This document shows, in pieces, positions 8,451-16,949 of a DNA stretch of 58,134 nt. The stretch lies in assembly GCA_025465475.1 (NCBI GenBank), contig JAODMR010000161.1:1-58134 (forward strand), given 5' to 3'. This DNA comes from Micrococcaceae bacterium. GTDB taxonomy: Bacteria; Actinomycetota; Actinomycetes; Actinomycetales; Micrococcaceae. The position numbers and the translations under genes are program-made. The notes under the pieces are model-generated. The model did not search any database. It was not told the origin of the DNA and saw only the letters and a program-made list of their open reading frames with translations. Positions within the stretch are counted from its first letter, which is position 1. Every line of letters starts with the position of its first letter.

Positions 8451-9140
8451 TTACCCCAGCAGGGACACCGCGCGGGCAATGACCAGGGCCAACAGGACAA
8501 AGCCGCCAAAGGACTCCAATCCCATGAATGCTTTTGCCCGGTGGGACAGCGGCATCGTGTCAGTCGGGCTGAAGGCCATGGAGTTACTGAGCGAGAAATA
8601 CAGATAGTCACCAAAGGAAGCCACCCAGTCGCTGCGGACGGAGGACCTGCCCGCCACCTCCTCCACGGCGTCGTGGTCCTCATCCTGCGGGAAGCGAAAG
8701 TCGGCCAGCGGCAGATCCGTCCGCGTCCGGTGCCAGCGGGCCACCGGGCCGCCCCGATCCATTTCCCAATACACCAGGGCGAAGGCGATGACGTTGGTGA
8801 CCCAGACCTGGAGGGACGCCAACAGCAGCGCCCGGCCGTCCTCGTCGCCACCGGTGAGCAGCATGACCAACTGGACCAGCGCCACTTCATTGGCCGTCAC
8901 CAACAACAAAGCCTGGGCCGTGGAAAGGGACCTCGACCACCGCGTCTCATGGTGCATCTGCCGCGGATTGAGCACCAGGAGGGGGATCAACATGATCAGC
9001 CCCATCGCGATCACCGAGTAGCGCAGGAGCGGAAGGAAGGCACCCGGGAGGGTTGCGTAGAGTGCCAGGGCCACCAACAGCCCGACGACGGCGGGCCAAC
9101 GGTGCTCGGCGCGGGGAGCTGCGGATTTCGGGGAGGGCAT
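8451..9140 (-). CDS. DUF1345-like/ion-channel-like membrane protein
   Basis: A 229-residue membrane protein with about five hydrophobic segments (WPAVVGLLVALALYATL, YSVIAMGLIMLIPLLVL, STAQALLLVTANEVALVQLVML, VWVTNVIAFALVYWEM and the C-terminal FGGFVLLALVIARAVSLL). Between the last two is a loop and helix GDYLYFSLSNSMAFSPTDTMPLSHRAKAFM. This resembles the pore and inner-helix region of two-TM ion channels and the conserved region of DUF1345 proteins. No selectivity filter of the TVGYG kind is present, so ion conduction is only a possibility. Monocistronic, convergent with the isochorismatase gene. Confidence 0.55.
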   Translation of the reverse strand: MPSPKSAAPRAEHRWPAVVGLLVALALYATLPGAFLPLLRYSVIAMGLIMLIPLLVLNPRQMHHETRWSRSLSTAQALLLVTANEVALVQLVMLLTGGDEDGRALLLASLQVWVTNVIAFALVYWEMDRGGPVARWHRTRTDLPLADFRFPQDEDHDAVEEVAGRSSVRSDWVASFGDYLYFSLSNSMAFSPTDTMPLSHRAKAFMGLESFGGFVLLALVIARAVSLLG

Positions 9141-9233
9141 GTGGCGAGTCTAGGTCCCCAACCTTGTGGTTCCGGTGGTTCCTGCGCGCCCTGCCGGCTC
9201 ACTGTCTGTCCGTGTTGGTCCCCGGCGGCAGAA

Positions 9234-9431
9234 TTAGCCCCAGCACAGACAGAACGGATGTCCGGCCGGGTCAGCGTAAACCTGGAAGCCCAACCGGGGT
9301 TCGCCGTCCACGGACACGGTGTGCCAGTCATCCTCCGCGTCCACCGTACCGGCGAGCATGCCGGCCCAGAAAGTGCTTTCGGCATTCAGGTCCGCAGCAT
9401 CAAAAACGACGACCTGTCGGGTAATTTTCAT
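9234..9431 (-). CDS. VOC/glyoxalase-like protein with an internal in-frame deletion
   Basis: Only 65 residues. The first 48 or so (MKITRQVVVFDAADLNAESTFWAGML... WHTVSVDGEPRLG) match the N-terminal repeat of a Glyoxalase_6-type VOC protein. The last 17 (FQVYADPAGHPFCLCWG) match the very C-terminus of the same family. Full-length relatives have about 110-125 residues, so roughly 50 central residues are missing while the frame is kept. The second beta-alpha-beta-beta-beta unit and one side of the metal/substrate site are gone. AGGATG precedes the ATG. The product cannot fold as a normal VOC domain and is probably non-functional, or forms an unusual half-module. Confidence 0.7.
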   Translation of the reverse strand: MKITRQVVVFDAADLNAESTFWAGMLAGTVDAEDDWHTVSVDGEPRLGFQVYADPAGHPFCLCWG

Positions 9432-9504
9432 GGCGTCATCCTGTCACGGTGTGGAGGCCGGAAGAAGTGTCAGGCGCCGCCCCGGAGAGGAGAGGGATCG
9501 GGTT

Positions 9505-10479
9505 TCACAATGAGGCTGCCGCTCGGGGCAGGATCATCCGGAACGTGGTTCCCTGCGGTCCCGTGGACGCCACGGTGATGCTCCCGCCGACGGAGGTGCA
9601 GATCTCCTGGACGAGCGCGAGCCCGATGCCGAAACCCTCCGGCTGGCCGGCAGCGGTCGGCGCGTGCGCGAACCGTTCGAAAACCCGCTCCGGTGCAATC
9701 CCGCGAATTCCCGAGCCCGTGTCGCTCACGTCCAGCTGCACGGTTGTGGTGGGGGTGCGGATGGCCACAGTCACCGTGCCGCCGGTGGGCGTGTGACGCA
9801 AGGCGTTTTCGAGCAGGGCCAGCAGGGCACGGCGGAGGGTCTGCTCAGGTAGCCGGACAGGTGCCGGCGCCGGTGCCTCCATTCGCAGGGCGACTCCGGA
9901 CTGCTGGGCGAGCAGTTCCACATCACTCAGCACTGCCCTTGCCAGGCTGGAGGCGTCCGACGTGCCCTGCTGTGCCGGCCCGGTTGTTGCCGTGACCAGG
10001 AGTTCCTCCACGATGCCGGTCAGGGCCGCGGTGTCCCTGCGCAGCTGACCGAGCAGCGTCTCAAGCTGTTGACCCGTCGGCGGGAGTCGTTGGGCCAGCT
10101 GAATCCGGGTGTCGAGGACGGCCAAGGGAGTGCGGAGTTCATGGCTTGCGTCCTGCACAAAGCGGCGTTGAATTGCCAGAGCGGCTGTGAGGGGCCGAAT
10201 GGCGCTGCGGGCGCTCAGCCACCCGGCGACCCCTGCCACGGCAATGCCCCCGGCGCCAGCCAAGAGCATTCCCTGCAGCACGTCGTCGGCGTCAATGACA
10301 ATCCGCTGGTCACCGTTCATTGCTGCGCCCGATGGCGCCGGTTGGCCCGCCTGCTGCAGCAGGTACAGCCAGGCAGCAGCCACTACCAACACCACCAAAA
10401 GTGCACAAACGGCCGCGATACGCAGGCCCACCCGTAGGGCCGCACGCCGGAGCGCGTCCCGGTCCGACGCCTCAGTCAT
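9505..10479 (-). CDS. sensor histidine kinase
   Basis: A 324-residue membrane kinase. TM1 (about residues 18-42), a short extracytoplasmic stretch and TM2 (70-90) are followed by a short linker without a clear full HAMP. Then come HisKA with FVQDASHELRTPLA (phospho-His113) and HATPase_c with the N box (LLALLENALRHTP), G1 (DVSDTGSGI), F box and G2 (GFGIGLALVQEI). The ATG overlaps the end of the response-regulator gene by 8 bp, so the pair is translationally coupled and forms a two-component system. The extracellular sensor region is only about 28 residues, suggesting an intramembrane-sensing type. The signal is unknown. Confidence 0.9.
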   Translation of the reverse strand: MTEASDRDALRRAALRVGLRIAAVCALLVVLVVAAAWLYLLQQAGQPAPSGAAMNGDQRIVIDADDVLQGMLLAGAGGIAVAGVAGWLSARSAIRPLTAALAIQRRFVQDASHELRTPLAVLDTRIQLAQRLPPTGQQLETLLGQLRRDTAALTGIVEELLVTATTGPAQQGTSDASSLARAVLSDVELLAQQSGVALRMEAPAPAPVRLPEQTLRRALLALLENALRHTPTGGTVTVAIRTPTTTVQLDVSDTGSGIRGIAPERVFERFAHAPTAAGQPEGFGIGLALVQEICTSVGGSITVASTGPQGTTFRMILPRAAASL

Positions 10480-11152
10480 CCGTGCCCGCCCCCAACTGGT
10501 ACCCGGAGCCGTGAACTGTCCTGATCACGTCCTTGCTGATCTTCCTGCGCAGGTAGTGCACGTAGGTGTCCACCACTCCCGGCCCGTCCGTGGGCTCGAA
10601 CACCAGGACCAGGAGTTCCGGACGGGAGAAGACCCGTTCCGGCTCGACGCAGAAGACGGCCAACAGGTCCGTTTCCCGCTGGGTCAGCGGAACGGACCGG
10701 CCGTGCAGTGAATGGGCCAGCCGGGATGCCAGGGAGAGTTCCCAATCGCCGAATACCAGGGGGGCCTGTTGCGCGGCGCTGAAGGTGCGGGTGAGGGCCC
10801 GTAGCCGGGCAGCCAGCTCGTCGGCGTCAAAGGGTTTCGGCAGGTAGTCGTTGGCGCCGGCGTCCAAGCCGTCGATCCTGTCAGCCACGGCGCCGAGGGC
10901 GGTGAGCATCAGGATGGGCGTGGCAACCCCCTGGGAGCGCAGCGCCGACACCACCCCCAGTCCGTCCAGGCCCGGCAGCCCCCGGTCAACGACGATGGCG
11001 TCCCAGGAATCGCCGAGGCCCAACCGGTAGCCCTCGCGCCCATCAGCCACCAAGGTGACGGCAAAGTCCTCTCCCAGAAGTTCCGCAATCAGCGGACCCA
11101 AAACGGCATCATCTTCGACCAACAGCACGGCAGGCTGGGCGGATAGGGGCAT
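10472..11152 (-). CDS. OmpR-family response regulator
   Basis: 226 residues. The receiver domain has acidic pocket LVEDD, phospho-Asp56 (AIVVDRGLPGLDG), Thr85 (LMLTALG) and Lys106 (NDYLPKPFDADEL). The C-terminal winged helix (LSLASRLAHSLHGRSVPLTQRETDLLAVF... VVDTYVHYLRRKI) is of the OmpR/PhoB type. The start ATG 11152 begins the receiver; the longer upstream frame has no homology. The gene is followed by its cognate histidine kinase with an 8-bp overlap. It should bind DNA upstream of its targets when phosphorylated; no target could be inferred from the window. Confidence 0.9.
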   Translation of the reverse strand: MPLSAQPAVLLVEDDAVLGPLIAELLGEDFAVTLVADGREGYRLGLGDSWDAIVVDRGLPGLDGLGVVSALRSQGVATPILMLTALGAVADRIDGLDAGANDYLPKPFDADELAARLRALTRTFSAAQQAPLVFGDWELSLASRLAHSLHGRSVPLTQRETDLLAVFCVEPERVFSRPELLVLVFEPTDGPGVVDTYVHYLRRKISKDVIRTVHGSGYQLGAGTDD

Positions 11153-11211
11153 GAGTCTATTGTGCGGTGCTTCCGGCCCTACTCCGAACGGGAGCGGGTT
11201 CCGGTCAGGAA

Positions 11212-11553
11212 TCAGGACAGCGGGCTGCGGGGCGCGAACATGATCACCGCTACACCTGCAAGGCAGAGCAAGGAACCAATCAGATCCCACCGGTCCGGGC
11301 GGAAGCCGTCGACCACCATGCCCCAGGCCAGTGATCCGGCGACGAACACTCCGCCGTACGCCGCGAGGATCCGCCCAAAGTGAGCGTCAGGTTGCAGGGT
11401 TGCCACAAAACCATAGGCCCCCAGCACCAGTACGCCAACACCGGCCCACCACCACGAGCGCCCTTCCCGAACTGCCTGCCAGACCAGCCATGCCCCGCCG
11501 ATCTCCGTGATCGCGGCCAGAAGGAACAACAGGACGGAGCGGGCGATTGTCAT
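11212..11553 (-). CDS. UPF0060 (YnfA-like) membrane protein
   Basis: 113 residues and four predicted helices with the family hallmarks: an N-terminal [22 protein letters not shown], the central [34 protein letters not shown], and a C-terminal [20 protein letters not shown]. The UPF0060 family is distantly related to small multidrug-resistance transporters and is proposed to export drugs or cations as a dimer, but function is not settled. AGGAACGGACC precedes the ATG. Its 3' end lies 60 bp from the response-regulator start on the same strand, so co-transcription is possible. Confidence 0.9.
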   Translation of the reverse strand: MTIARSVLLFLLAAITEIGGAWLVWQAVREGRSWWWAGVGVLVLGAYGFVATLQPDAHFGRILAAYGGVFVAGSLAWGMVVDGFRPDRWDLIGSLLCLAGVAVIMFAPRSPLS

Positions 11554-11733
11554 GGTCCGTTCCTACCATTGCTGGGGCTATATCCCTGCATGCGGTTCGG
11601 GGTGCGGCAAAACGCTGCGCGTGCTTGCTGCCTGCTGATCGTGGTCCCGGTGCAGGCTGAGCGGGCGGATACGGGTCCGGGAGGCCTCACGACGCAGTGG
11701 AAATGTCCTCAGGCTATACCCGCTGCTGGAGTG

Positions 11734-12510
11734 TCAGGGGAGTATCTCGCCCTGCGCCGCCTCGGCGAGTTTTCGCAGCATGTCCTCATCGGAGGGCGAA
11801 AAGTTCCGGGGGTTTTGGTCGATGATGCACAGCGTCCCCACGACCCAGCCGCGCAGCCCGCGCAGGGGATATCCGGCATAGAAGCGTATGAGCGGTTCAC
11901 CGGTGACCAGTGGGTTTCGCCGGAACCGTTCATCGGTGGACGCGTCGCTGATCACAAGGGGTCCGGCGCGGCGGATGGTGGTATTGCAGAAGGACAGCTC
12001 CCGCGGCATGTTTTGGGCGACTGGGCCCAGGACTGACTTGAGGAATTGGCGTCGGTCATCGATCAGGGCCACGGTTGCGGAACTGACAGCGAAATACTCC
12101 CGAGCCCTCCGGGTGATCCGATCGAACCGGTCTTCCGGTGGTGTGTCCAGCAACCGCGTTCCCGCGACGGCCTTCAACCGCTCCCTCTCCGCCTCGGCGG
12201 GGGAGAGGAAGGAGGCGCCTGCTGCACCCAGCGCCAGCAGGGCTCGGCTGCCTGTCGAGGCATTTCCGTCGGAACTCCTGGCAGGGACGGGAACGGCGGC
12301 CGCCGCGGGACCCAGCAACTCGTGCAGGGCCTCCACCAGGTTGTCTTGCTCGATCGGGGGCAACTCCTGGAGCCCCGCCAGGTACGCGTCGATTTCCAGC
12401 TCCGCCAGGGAGCCGCCCACCCCGTAATAGCGGATCCAGAGGGTCCGGGTATCCAGTCCCGTGTCCAGGACAGTCTGCCGCACCAAGGATTGCAGCGTTG
12501 ATCCGTTCAC
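11734..12510 (-). CDS. GAF-domain protein
   Basis: 258 residues. The N-terminal 80 residues form a predicted helical region (LQSLVRQTVLDTGLDTRTLWIRYYGVGG... IEQDNLVEALHELL). A Pro/Ala linker follows, then a GAF domain from about residue 100 (ERERLKAVAGTRLLDTPPEDRFDRITRRAREYFAVSSATVALID to LRGLRGWVVGTLCIIDQNPRNFS). This GAF subtype (RLLDTPPE, FCN, IRFYAGYPLRG) often sits beside GGDEF enzymes. GTG 12510 is preferred because GGAAAGG precedes it; the longer frame to 12612 lacks homology. It follows the GAF-ANTAR gene on the same strand (123 bp), in a signalling cluster. The ligand is unknown. Confidence 0.8.
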   Translation of the reverse strand: MNGSTLQSLVRQTVLDTGLDTRTLWIRYYGVGGSLAELEIDAYLAGLQELPPIEQDNLVEALHELLGPAAAAVPVPARSSDGNASTGSRALLALGAAGASFLSPAEAERERLKAVAGTRLLDTPPEDRFDRITRRAREYFAVSSATVALIDDRRQFLKSVLGPVAQNMPRELSFCNTTIRRAGPLVISDASTDERFRRNPLVTGEPLIRFYAGYPLRGLRGWVVGTLCIIDQNPRNFSPSDEDMLRKLAEAAQGEILP

Positions 12511-12633
12511 AGGGCCTTTCCGGGCGACGTAGGTGCTTCCCGCCGGCGATGGCCAGCGCACGTCGTATGCAGCGTTTCCCTTACCATACGGGGTGCTGCG
12601 TAACGCAATCAAACCGTCCGTCGGTTTCTGCCG

Positions 12634-13371
12634 TCACTCGAAGTGCGTCTCCACGTTGCCCTCGGCTATGGACGCAACCATCGACGCGGCCAGGTCGTGC
12701 AGTTTGATGTTGCGCGAACTCGAGGCCTTCTTCAGGATCCTCATGGCATCGTCGTGGCTGCACCGGTTCTGCGCCATGATGGCACCGGCAGCCAGGTTGA
12801 TGGTCGTCCGGCTGGCCATGGCGGCCTGCAGCTGGCCGGCCCTGTCGTTCAGGTCGGCCATCCGGACTGCCAGCCGGAGGGATTTGGACGCCTGATCCGC
12901 GAAGGCCCGGGCCGCAGCGATGGCCGTAGCGTCGAACGTGTTGGGTTCGACCGCGTAGAAGTCCAGGGCGGCTTTCGCTTCCCCCTCAAGGGGCACGGGA
13001 ACCGCGACGGCGGAGCGGACACCTGACTCCAGGATGGCCGCCGGGTAACCGGAAAACCGCGGCTCATCCCGGAAGTCCGCGATGACGTAGATGGCGTTCT
13101 CACGTGCGGATCGGAGGCATGGCCCGTCGTCGAAGGCGTACTGCACCTCGTCCATTTCCAGCGCCTGGATGCTGCTGCTGGCGACGGTTGCCTTGGAGCG
13201 CGGGCGCAGTAGGGTCACTCCGCAAAACACTTCATTGTCCGGCCTTGACAGAATCTGCGCGGCCACGGCGGCCAAGCCACTGAGGAATTCCCGGACATCA
13301 GCGCTGTCCAGGACCAAATCATGCAACGAGATTATCGTCTGGGGATTGAGGGTGCCCTGTGATTGGTCCAT
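12634..13371 (-). CDS. GAF-ANTAR antitermination regulator
   Basis: 245 residues. A GAF domain (about 20-165; FCGVTLLRPRSKATVASSSIQALEMDEVQYAFDDGPCLRSARENAIYVI) is followed by a coiled helix and a C-terminal ANTAR domain (QLQAAMASRTTINLAAGAIMAQNRCSHDDAMRILKKASSSRNIKLHDLAASMVAS). ANTAR domains bind RNA with paired hexaloop hairpins and prevent termination; GAF-ANTAR proteins are common in actinobacteria. ATG 13371 has AAAGAGG upstream. The leader carries a perfect 28-bp tandem duplication (13480-13535). No convincing double hexaloop target was found nearby, so its RNA targets are unknown. Confidence 0.88.
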   Translation of the reverse strand: MDQSQGTLNPQTIISLHDLVLDSADVREFLSGLAAVAAQILSRPDNEVFCGVTLLRPRSKATVASSSIQALEMDEVQYAFDDGPCLRSARENAIYVIADFRDEPRFSGYPAAILESGVRSAVAVPVPLEGEAKAALDFYAVEPNTFDATAIAAARAFADQASKSLRLAVRMADLNDRAGQLQAAMASRTTINLAAGAIMAQNRCSHDDAMRILKKASSSRNIKLHDLAASMVASIAEGNVETHFE

Positions 13372-13479
13372 GCGTGCCTGCCTCTTTGTATCCCGCTCGG
13401 TCCTGGTTTGGTGCGACTGCCGGAACAAGCAGGGCAGGCATTTCCGGGTATTTTATTGGCTGAAGCTCTTGAATTCAGT

Positions 13480-13535
13480 TTACTCGCTTTAGGCGGTGGG
13501 GCTCCCGTTACTCGCTTTAGGCGGTGGGGCTCCCG
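13480..13535. repeat. perfect 28-bp tandem duplication
   Basis: Positions 13480-13507 and 13508-13535 are identical 28-base units, each containing CTCGCTTTAGGCGGTGGGG. They lie between the 3' end of the GGDEF-EAL gene and the GAF-ANTAR gene, in the leader region of the latter. The identity of both copies points to a recent slippage or duplication event. Confidence 0.95.
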
Positions 13536-13566
13536 CCATCCAGGGACGGCCGGTTCCGGACGCGGT

Positions 13567-15837
13567 TCACCCGCTGGAGGGAATGGCAACAATGACCGGC
13601 GAGGCAGGAACGCCCGGCGCTGCTTCCCGGTGCGATATCCAGTCATCCAGCTCCTCGGCGGGCAGAGCGTGCGACATGAAGTGTCCCTGCACGCGGTCGC
13701 AGCCGTATCTGCTGAGTTCGTCGTAGATGGCGCCCGATTCGACGCCTTCTGCCACCATCCGGAGTCCCAGTCCGTGTGCCAGGGCGATGGTCGAGGCGAC
13801 CAGGGAGGCAGCCCGGGGGCTATCAGCCATCGGACCGATGAAGGACGAATCCAACTTCAATTCATCGATGGGCAAATCCCGGAGATAGGACAGGGTGCTG
13901 TAACCGGTGCCGAAGTCATCGACGGCGATCTGGATGCCCTGGTTGCGCAGGGTCGTGAGAATGACCCGGGCCTTCTCCCGGTCCGCGAGCAGGAATTCCT
14001 CGGGAATTTCCAGTACCAGGGCGGTCCCGGTGAGACCACGAAGGGCGAGCAGGCCGGCGACCTTCGCGGGAAACTGCGTGTCCACGAGCGAGCTTGCGGA
14101 GATGTTGACAGCCACCGCCAACGGGGTGTTGCGCGCCTTCCAACGGGCGGCCTGGTCCAGCGATTTGGAGAGCGCGACCAGCGTCAGCTGGTGCATCAGA
14201 CCGGACTCCTCGGCCAGGGATAGGAAGTCCGACGGCGGGAGGAGTCCGCGCTGGGGATGATTCCACCGCACCAGGGCCTCCGCGCCGTTGACCCGTCCGG
14301 TGTCCAGATCAACCTTTGGCTGGTAGTGCATCACAAACTGATCTTCGGCCAGGGCTGTCCGCAGCTCAGTGAGCACGCGGAGGCGCTCCTCGCCATGAGT
14401 GTCATCGGCGCTGGTGTACAGGTGGTGGCCTGACCTGGACGACTTGGCCTTATACATCGCCATGTCTGCTTTGCGCAGCAGCAGGCGCAGTTCGTTCCCC
14501 TGCAGGGGGGACAGGGCGATGCCAATGCTGACCGTCGTCAGCAGGCTGATACCCCCCACCCGCATGGGTTGGTTCAGTGTGTCCCGGATACGGCCGGCGA
14601 CCTCCGTGGCTCGCGCCTCGTCGGCGTCGGCCAGCAGTATGGCGAATTCGTCCCCACCCAGCCGCGCCAAGAGATCCGCTGGACGTAACTGCCCGGACAG
14701 GCGCGCCGCTACCTGGATCAGCAACGCGTCGCCCAGGTCGTGGCCCAGGCTGTCATTGACGTCCTTGAAGCGGTCAAGATCCAGGAGCATCAGCGCCTGC
14801 CGGGCCGTGCCACCGGCAAGCCTCACCGGTGCGTCGGTGTAGAGGGCACGCCGGTTGGGCAACCCGGTCAACTCGTCGGTCCGGGCGAGTTTTCGAAGCA
14901 GGCGTTGCCGGAAGGCCAAAGGAATGGCCGCCAGGACCAGGGTGGCGCTGGCGAGGACCAGGGCCAGGACGGAAACCTGTTGTTGGCTGCCCAAGAGCAG
15001 CACGCCCAGACCCGCCAGCGTTGCCACGCCCGGCACCGCCAGTCCTTGGGCCGGCCGGTGATGTAGCACCCTGGCGGTTCCGGGTCGGGACGCGCGGTCC
15101 ATCCACAGCACGATGAGGAAGATCCCAAGCGCCCATTCGATGTCCAGGTACGATCCGACGGAGTAGCCGCCGTTGGCGTCCACCAGGGCGTACACGACAT
15201 CAGCGGCGGTGAAAAGCAGGAGGCCACCGGTAAGCAGGACCCAGTGCCAGCTGCCCTGACCCCCCTGAAAGGCTGCGACGCCGGCCAGGATGGCTATCAG
15301 GATCAGGTCCAGCAGGGGATAGGCAACGTTGATGACCGTCCCGAGATCCAAAGCTTCAGCGCTGCGGGCGGTCAGTACCGGCTGCAGGAGAACGGCCAGC
15401 ACCGCTGCAGCTCCGCTGGTTCCAACGGCAGTGTCCAGCAAAACGGGCAGGGCCACGGTGCGGAGCCACCGCCGTATCCACGCGATGAGCACGCCCAGCA
15501 TCAGGACGTAAAACAACAGGTACCCGGCATCCCCCGGTGAAGGGGTCGGCACGTATCCCGATTCATCCTGTACCAATAGCCAGTAGGTGTCCGCCCCGAC
15601 CTGGGCAAGCACGGCACCCCCGGCCCACCACATTTCCGGCTGCTTGTTACCTGCACGGCGGGCAGCCGCGAGGGCGACGGCGACCATCGACCACTCCGCG
15701 ACCATGGACAGCCGGTCGTCGGTCGGAGGGTTGAAACCCTCACCATGCACCAGTCGTGCCACGGCATAGGGGACCAGCGTTCCCACCAGAAGCAGGACCG
15801 GCCAGTGGGTAAACAGGAAAAGCCGGGAACGAGCCAT
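13567..15837 (-). CDS. membrane GGDEF-EAL c-di-GMP enzyme
   Basis: 756 residues. About nine or ten hydrophobic helices fill residues 8-310 (an integral-membrane sensor array). The GGDEF domain has DELTGLPNRR, DLDRFKDVND and an intact GGDEF at 394-398. Five residues before it is RPAD (385-388), a product-inhibition I-site. The EAL domain has EAL at 520-522, VDDFGTGYSTLSYL, KLDSSFI and AEGVES intact, with EIPEE where EITE is more usual. Both diguanylate cyclase and phosphodiesterase activity are possible. GAAGGAGACGGC precedes the ATG and lies beside an inverted repeat (CTCCGCTTAGCGAAG). It is upstream of the GAF-ANTAR gene on the same strand. Confidence 0.9.
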   Translation of the reverse strand: MARSRLFLFTHWPVLLLVGTLVPYAVARLVHGEGFNPPTDDRLSMVAEWSMVAVALAAARRAGNKQPEMWWAGGAVLAQVGADTYWLLVQDESGYVPTPSPGDAGYLLFYVLMLGVLIAWIRRWLRTVALPVLLDTAVGTSGAAAVLAVLLQPVLTARSAEALDLGTVINVAYPLLDLILIAILAGVAAFQGGQGSWHWVLLTGGLLLFTAADVVYALVDANGGYSVGSYLDIEWALGIFLIVLWMDRASRPGTARVLHHRPAQGLAVPGVATLAGLGVLLLGSQQQVSVLALVLASATLVLAAIPLAFRQRLLRKLARTDELTGLPNRRALYTDAPVRLAGGTARQALMLLDLDRFKDVNDSLGHDLGDALLIQVAARLSGQLRPADLLARLGGDEFAILLADADEARATEVAGRIRDTLNQPMRVGGISLLTTVSIGIALSPLQGNELRLLLRKADMAMYKAKSSRSGHHLYTSADDTHGEERLRVLTELRTALAEDQFVMHYQPKVDLDTGRVNGAEALVRWNHPQRGLLPPSDFLSLAEESGLMHQLTLVALSKSLDQAARWKARNTPLAVAVNISASSLVDTQFPAKVAGLLALRGLTGTALVLEIPEEFLLADREKARVILTTLRNQGIQIAVDDFGTGYSTLSYLRDLPIDELKLDSSFIGPMADSPRAASLVASTIALAHGLGLRMVAEGVESGAIYDELSRYGCDRVQGHFMSHALPAEELDDWISHREAAPGVPASPVIVAIPSSG

Positions 15838-16149
15838 GCCGTCTCCTTCGCTAAGCGGAGCCGAACGGCATGCTCAAGGTTGTCGGCCATCATCCTACCG
15901 GAGTTACCAGCCAGTAGGATCCGGTGCCGCGCCCGCTCTGCGGCTACTCTTCGCAGCCGCTCCGCCCCGCCGTACGACTGCTCCTCGCAGCCGCTCGGTT
16001 CCGCCCCTCCACCGCACCGCCGCTGCCACCACTGCCACCGAAAAAACTTTTCCCCGCGGACCCATCCGTGCCGCCGACCAGCCCGAAGTACCTATGTCAG
16101 CCCCCGGCATGCCGGTACCGGGCTGTCCATCCTTGCACTAGGAGAAAAC
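15838..16149. other. divergent promoter region, no gene
   Basis: 312 bases between the divergent GGDEF-EAL and CHRD genes. It contains two near-identical stretches (TTCGCAGCCGCTC near 15953 and CTCGCAGCCGCTC near 15985) and a pyrimidine-rich tract before the CHRD leader. No open frame with homology and no RNA family is recognised; presumably it holds promoters for both genes. Confidence 0.5.
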
Positions 16150-16941
16150 GTGAAAAAGAAATCTGCATTCCTGATCGCCCCCGTCCTGGCAGCCGGAGCG
16201 TTGGCACTGTCCGTCTCCCCGGCCATGGCTGCCAATGGCGACGCGTCCTACCAGGCGAACCTTGGCGCGCTCAACGGCAGCAATGCCACGGGCTCAGTCA
16301 TGGTGAGCGTCTCGGGCGATCAGGCGACCGTCACGGAGAACGTGAGCGGATTGGCTGCGACGTTTAGCGGCAACCCGTACCCGCACGTCCAGCACATCCA
16401 CATCGGCGCGGCCGGAACCTGTCCCACAGCAGCCGCTGACACCAGCGGTGACGGGGTCATCAGCACCACCGAGGGCGGACCTTCCTATGGCATGATCGGC
16501 ACCACCCTGTCGACCAGCGGCGATACCAGCCCCGCCGCGGGAACCGACCTGACCCTCGCCGGTATGGGCGGCAGTTTCAATTATCAGCGGACCTTCACCC
16601 TCAACGCCGACACCGCCGCCGCGCTGAAGGCGGGAACCGCCGTCGTCGTGGTTCACGGATTGGATCCGGCCACGCTGCCGGCCGCAGCTCAGGCCGAACC
16701 GAGCGACCTGGTGCCGTCGCTGCCGTTGGCGGCAACGTCACCTGCGCTGTGCGGCACGCTCGTAGCTTCACAGATGACCAGCATGCCCGGCGGTGCACCG
16801 GGAACGGGCGTCGCCAGCACCGATCCCGCCGGCACCGGTGCCCTCAATAACATGGGCGTCCTTGCCGCCGGCGGCGGATTGCTGGTGGCAGCCGGCGCTG
16901 CCTTCGGTGTTCGCCGGATGACCACCAAGCGCCAGTCCTAA
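16150..16941 (+). CDS. secreted CHRD-domain protein with C-terminal membrane helix
   Basis: 263 residues. A classical signal peptide (KKKSAFLIAPVLAAGALALSVSPAMA-A) is followed by a CHRD (chordin-like) domain with PHVQHIHIGAAGTCPTAAADTSGDG, GMIGTTLSTSGD and a late GTAVVVVHGLDP. A Gly/Ala-rich spacer, a C-terminal helix (NNMGVLAAGGGLLVAAGAAFGV) and a basic tail follow. The architecture is that of a cell-wall- or membrane-anchored surface protein, but no LPxTG is visible before the helix. The GTG start at 16150 has AGGAG five bases upstream. The sortase gene follows after 8 bp and is likely co-transcribed. CHRD function in bacteria is not established. Confidence 0.85.
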   Translation: MKKKSAFLIAPVLAAGALALSVSPAMAANGDASYQANLGALNGSNATGSVMVSVSGDQATVTENVSGLAATFSGNPYPHVQHIHIGAAGTCPTAAADTSGDGVISTTEGGPSYGMIGTTLSTSGDTSPAAGTDLTLAGMGGSFNYQRTFTLNADTAAALKAGTAVVVVHGLDPATLPAAAQAEPSDLVPSLPLAATSPALCGTLVASQMTSMPGGAPGTGVASTDPAGTGALNNMGVLAAGGGLLVAAGAAFGVRRMTTKRQS

Positions 16942-16949
16942 CCGGATCC

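Noticed and set aside
12511-12633. ANTAR target hairpins between the GAF-ANTAR and GAF genes
   Set aside because: One AAACCG/CGGTTT hairpin with a 5-base loop is present, but the paired hexaloops with the expected A1 and G4 are not.
13363-14223. 286-codon plus-strand frame opposite the GGDEF-EAL gene
   Set aside because: Antisense shadow produced by high GC content; the minus-strand gene has full domain homology.
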